DNA of 64,000 nucleotides. It comes from Gemmobacter fulvus (GTDB taxonomy: Bacteria; Pseudomonadota; Alphaproteobacteria; Rhodobacterales; Rhodobacteraceae). The position numbers were made by a program, and so were the translations under genes. The notes beneath the pieces are model-generated. The model was not told where the DNA came from. It saw nothing but the letters and a program-made list of their open reading frames with translations, and ran no database searches. The stretch is taken from the NCBI RefSeq assembly GCF_018798885.1, contig NZ_CP076361.1:1649501-1713500 (forward strand). The letters are read 5' to 3'. Below, piece after piece: positions 63,600 through 64,000 of this stretch (the stretch's first letter is position 1; the number at the start of each line of letters is the position of its first letter).

Positions 63600-64000
63600 A
63601 TGTTTGCCCTGATGCGGCTTCTGGCGCAGATCGCCACACAGTCGGCGGCCCGCCGGGCCGAACAGACCGCGCGCAAGTTTGCCCTGATGGTGGTGGCGCT
63701 GCTGCTGTTGCTGATCGGTGCGGGTTTCCTGACCGCCGCAGGCTGGAGTGCCTTGCACCACTGGCTCGGGCCGGTGCAGGCCTCGCTCTGGATGGGCGGC
63801 GGCTTCGTGGTGCTGGCGCTGATCCTGCTGGCGCTGGCCAGCCGCAAGCCGCGCCCCTCTGATGCGCTGGCGCTTCAGGTCGCACGGGCCGAGGCCGAAG
63901 CGCGCAAGGCACAGGCCGAAGCCGCCAACTTGTTGGCACAGCTGCCCAAAACCATCGCGCGGGCCCCGGCCCTGCCACTGCTGGGCGCGTTTATTGGCGG
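63600..64000 (+). CDS. Holin-superfamily/YqjE-like membrane protein, 5' part
   Basis: The frame opens with ATG at 63600, 1 nt after the DUF883 stop, and stays open to the window edge, so the C-terminus is missing. The 133 visible residues have two hydrophobic segments (about 28-48 and 62-82). An Ala/Glu/Lys-rich helical tail follows. Size, topology and position after a DUF883/YqjD-like gene fit the YqjE/phage-holin superfamily III-like inner-membrane proteins. There are no other phage genes, so a lytic role is unlikely. Confidence 0.7.
   Translation, partial: MFALMRLLAQIATQSAARRAEQTARKFALMVVALLLLLIGAGFLTAAGWSALHHWLGPVQASLWMGGGFVVLALILLALASRKPRPSDALALQVARAEAEARKAQAEAANLLAQLPKTIARAPALPLLGAFIG

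Noticed and set aside
58133-64000. Endolysin-like M15 peptidase plus holin-like gene as remnants of a prophage.
   Set aside because: They are 5 kb apart in unrelated operons, with no structural, integrase or att features. The holin-like gene pairs with DUF883 as in yqjD-yqjE.
1-64000. tRNA, rRNA, IS elements, integrons and replication origins.
   Set aside because: None was recognisable on reading both strands; a covariance-model search could still reveal a small RNA.

Overview
The window is high-GC chromosomal DNA from an alphaproteobacterium, most likely a member of the Rhodobacteraceae (Rhodobacterales). Three things support this: the gene order around rsmB/heparinase/purH/lspA/DUF3035/M16 peptidases/mutL; the presence of small families I associate with this order (DUF3035, DUF6525, DUF1127, the DUF1674/SDHAF4 type); and strict alphaproteobacterial housekeeping genes. 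I see no rRNA, tRNA, CRISPR array, insertion sequence or integrase.

Layout. 1-25.5 kb is mainly housekeeping. It holds the tail of a capsule-export-type gene, asd, a minus-strand hutD-rmuC-mutL block, and a long minus-strand block (heparinase-like, purH, lspA, a DUF3035 lipoprotein, two M16 peptidase-type proteins). These are followed by gph, rsmB, an SDHAF4-like protein, dapB, rbfA, a phosphodiester glycosidase, truB, an RTX-repeat protein, rpsO and pnp. An L,D-transpeptidase, a CobW-type metal GTPase behind a Zur-like palindrome, a coupled DUF6525 gene, a DUF1127 protein and a 1-Cys peroxiredoxin complete this part.

25.7-50.0 kb is an accessory catabolic region. A sulfotransferase-like gene and an aldehyde dehydrogenase come first. 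Then follow six transcription units: (i) acyl-CoA dehydrogenase/SDR/DUF993/sugar-phosphate-isomerase-like (minus); (ii) an aldo/keto reductase (plus); (iii) CoA-transferase/enoyl-CoA hydratase/Dabb/glycerate 2-kinase (minus); (iv) a second aldo/keto reductase (plus); (v) a ribose-type ABC importer with an alcohol dehydrogenase, aldehyde dehydrogenase and GMC oxidoreductase (minus); (vi) VOC/MDR dehydrogenase/GlcG-like (minus). A TetR-family regulator lies beside unit (v). I find the same 16-bp palindrome (consensus GTAACTAAMTGGTTAC) at 31998, 32099, 37158, 47089 and 49993, in the promoter region of every unit. This looks like one TetR regulon for import and oxidation of a sugar, polyol or related alcohol, followed by CoA-linked degradation of the resulting acid. 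The substrate is unknown.

50.1-58.9 kb is the least explained part. A plus-strand operon encodes a short YcaO-domain protein, an animal-type heme peroxidase without a signal peptide, and an unrecognised 184-residue protein. It converges on a minus-strand BTAD/SARP-type regulator. Upstream of the regulator is a minus-strand operon of an M15 peptidase with a peptidoglycan-binding domain, an alpha-oxoamine synthase (PLP enzyme), and a polytopic membrane protein with a long cytoplasmic C-terminal part. Together these could form a small biosynthetic or signalling system; that is inference.

59.1-64.0 kb holds an Fe-S NADH:flavin oxidoreductase of the dienoyl-CoA reductase/trimethylamine dehydrogenase type, an AI-2E family membrane protein with an extra C-terminal alpha/beta domain, a DUF883-type protein, and the start of a holin-like membrane protein that runs off the window.
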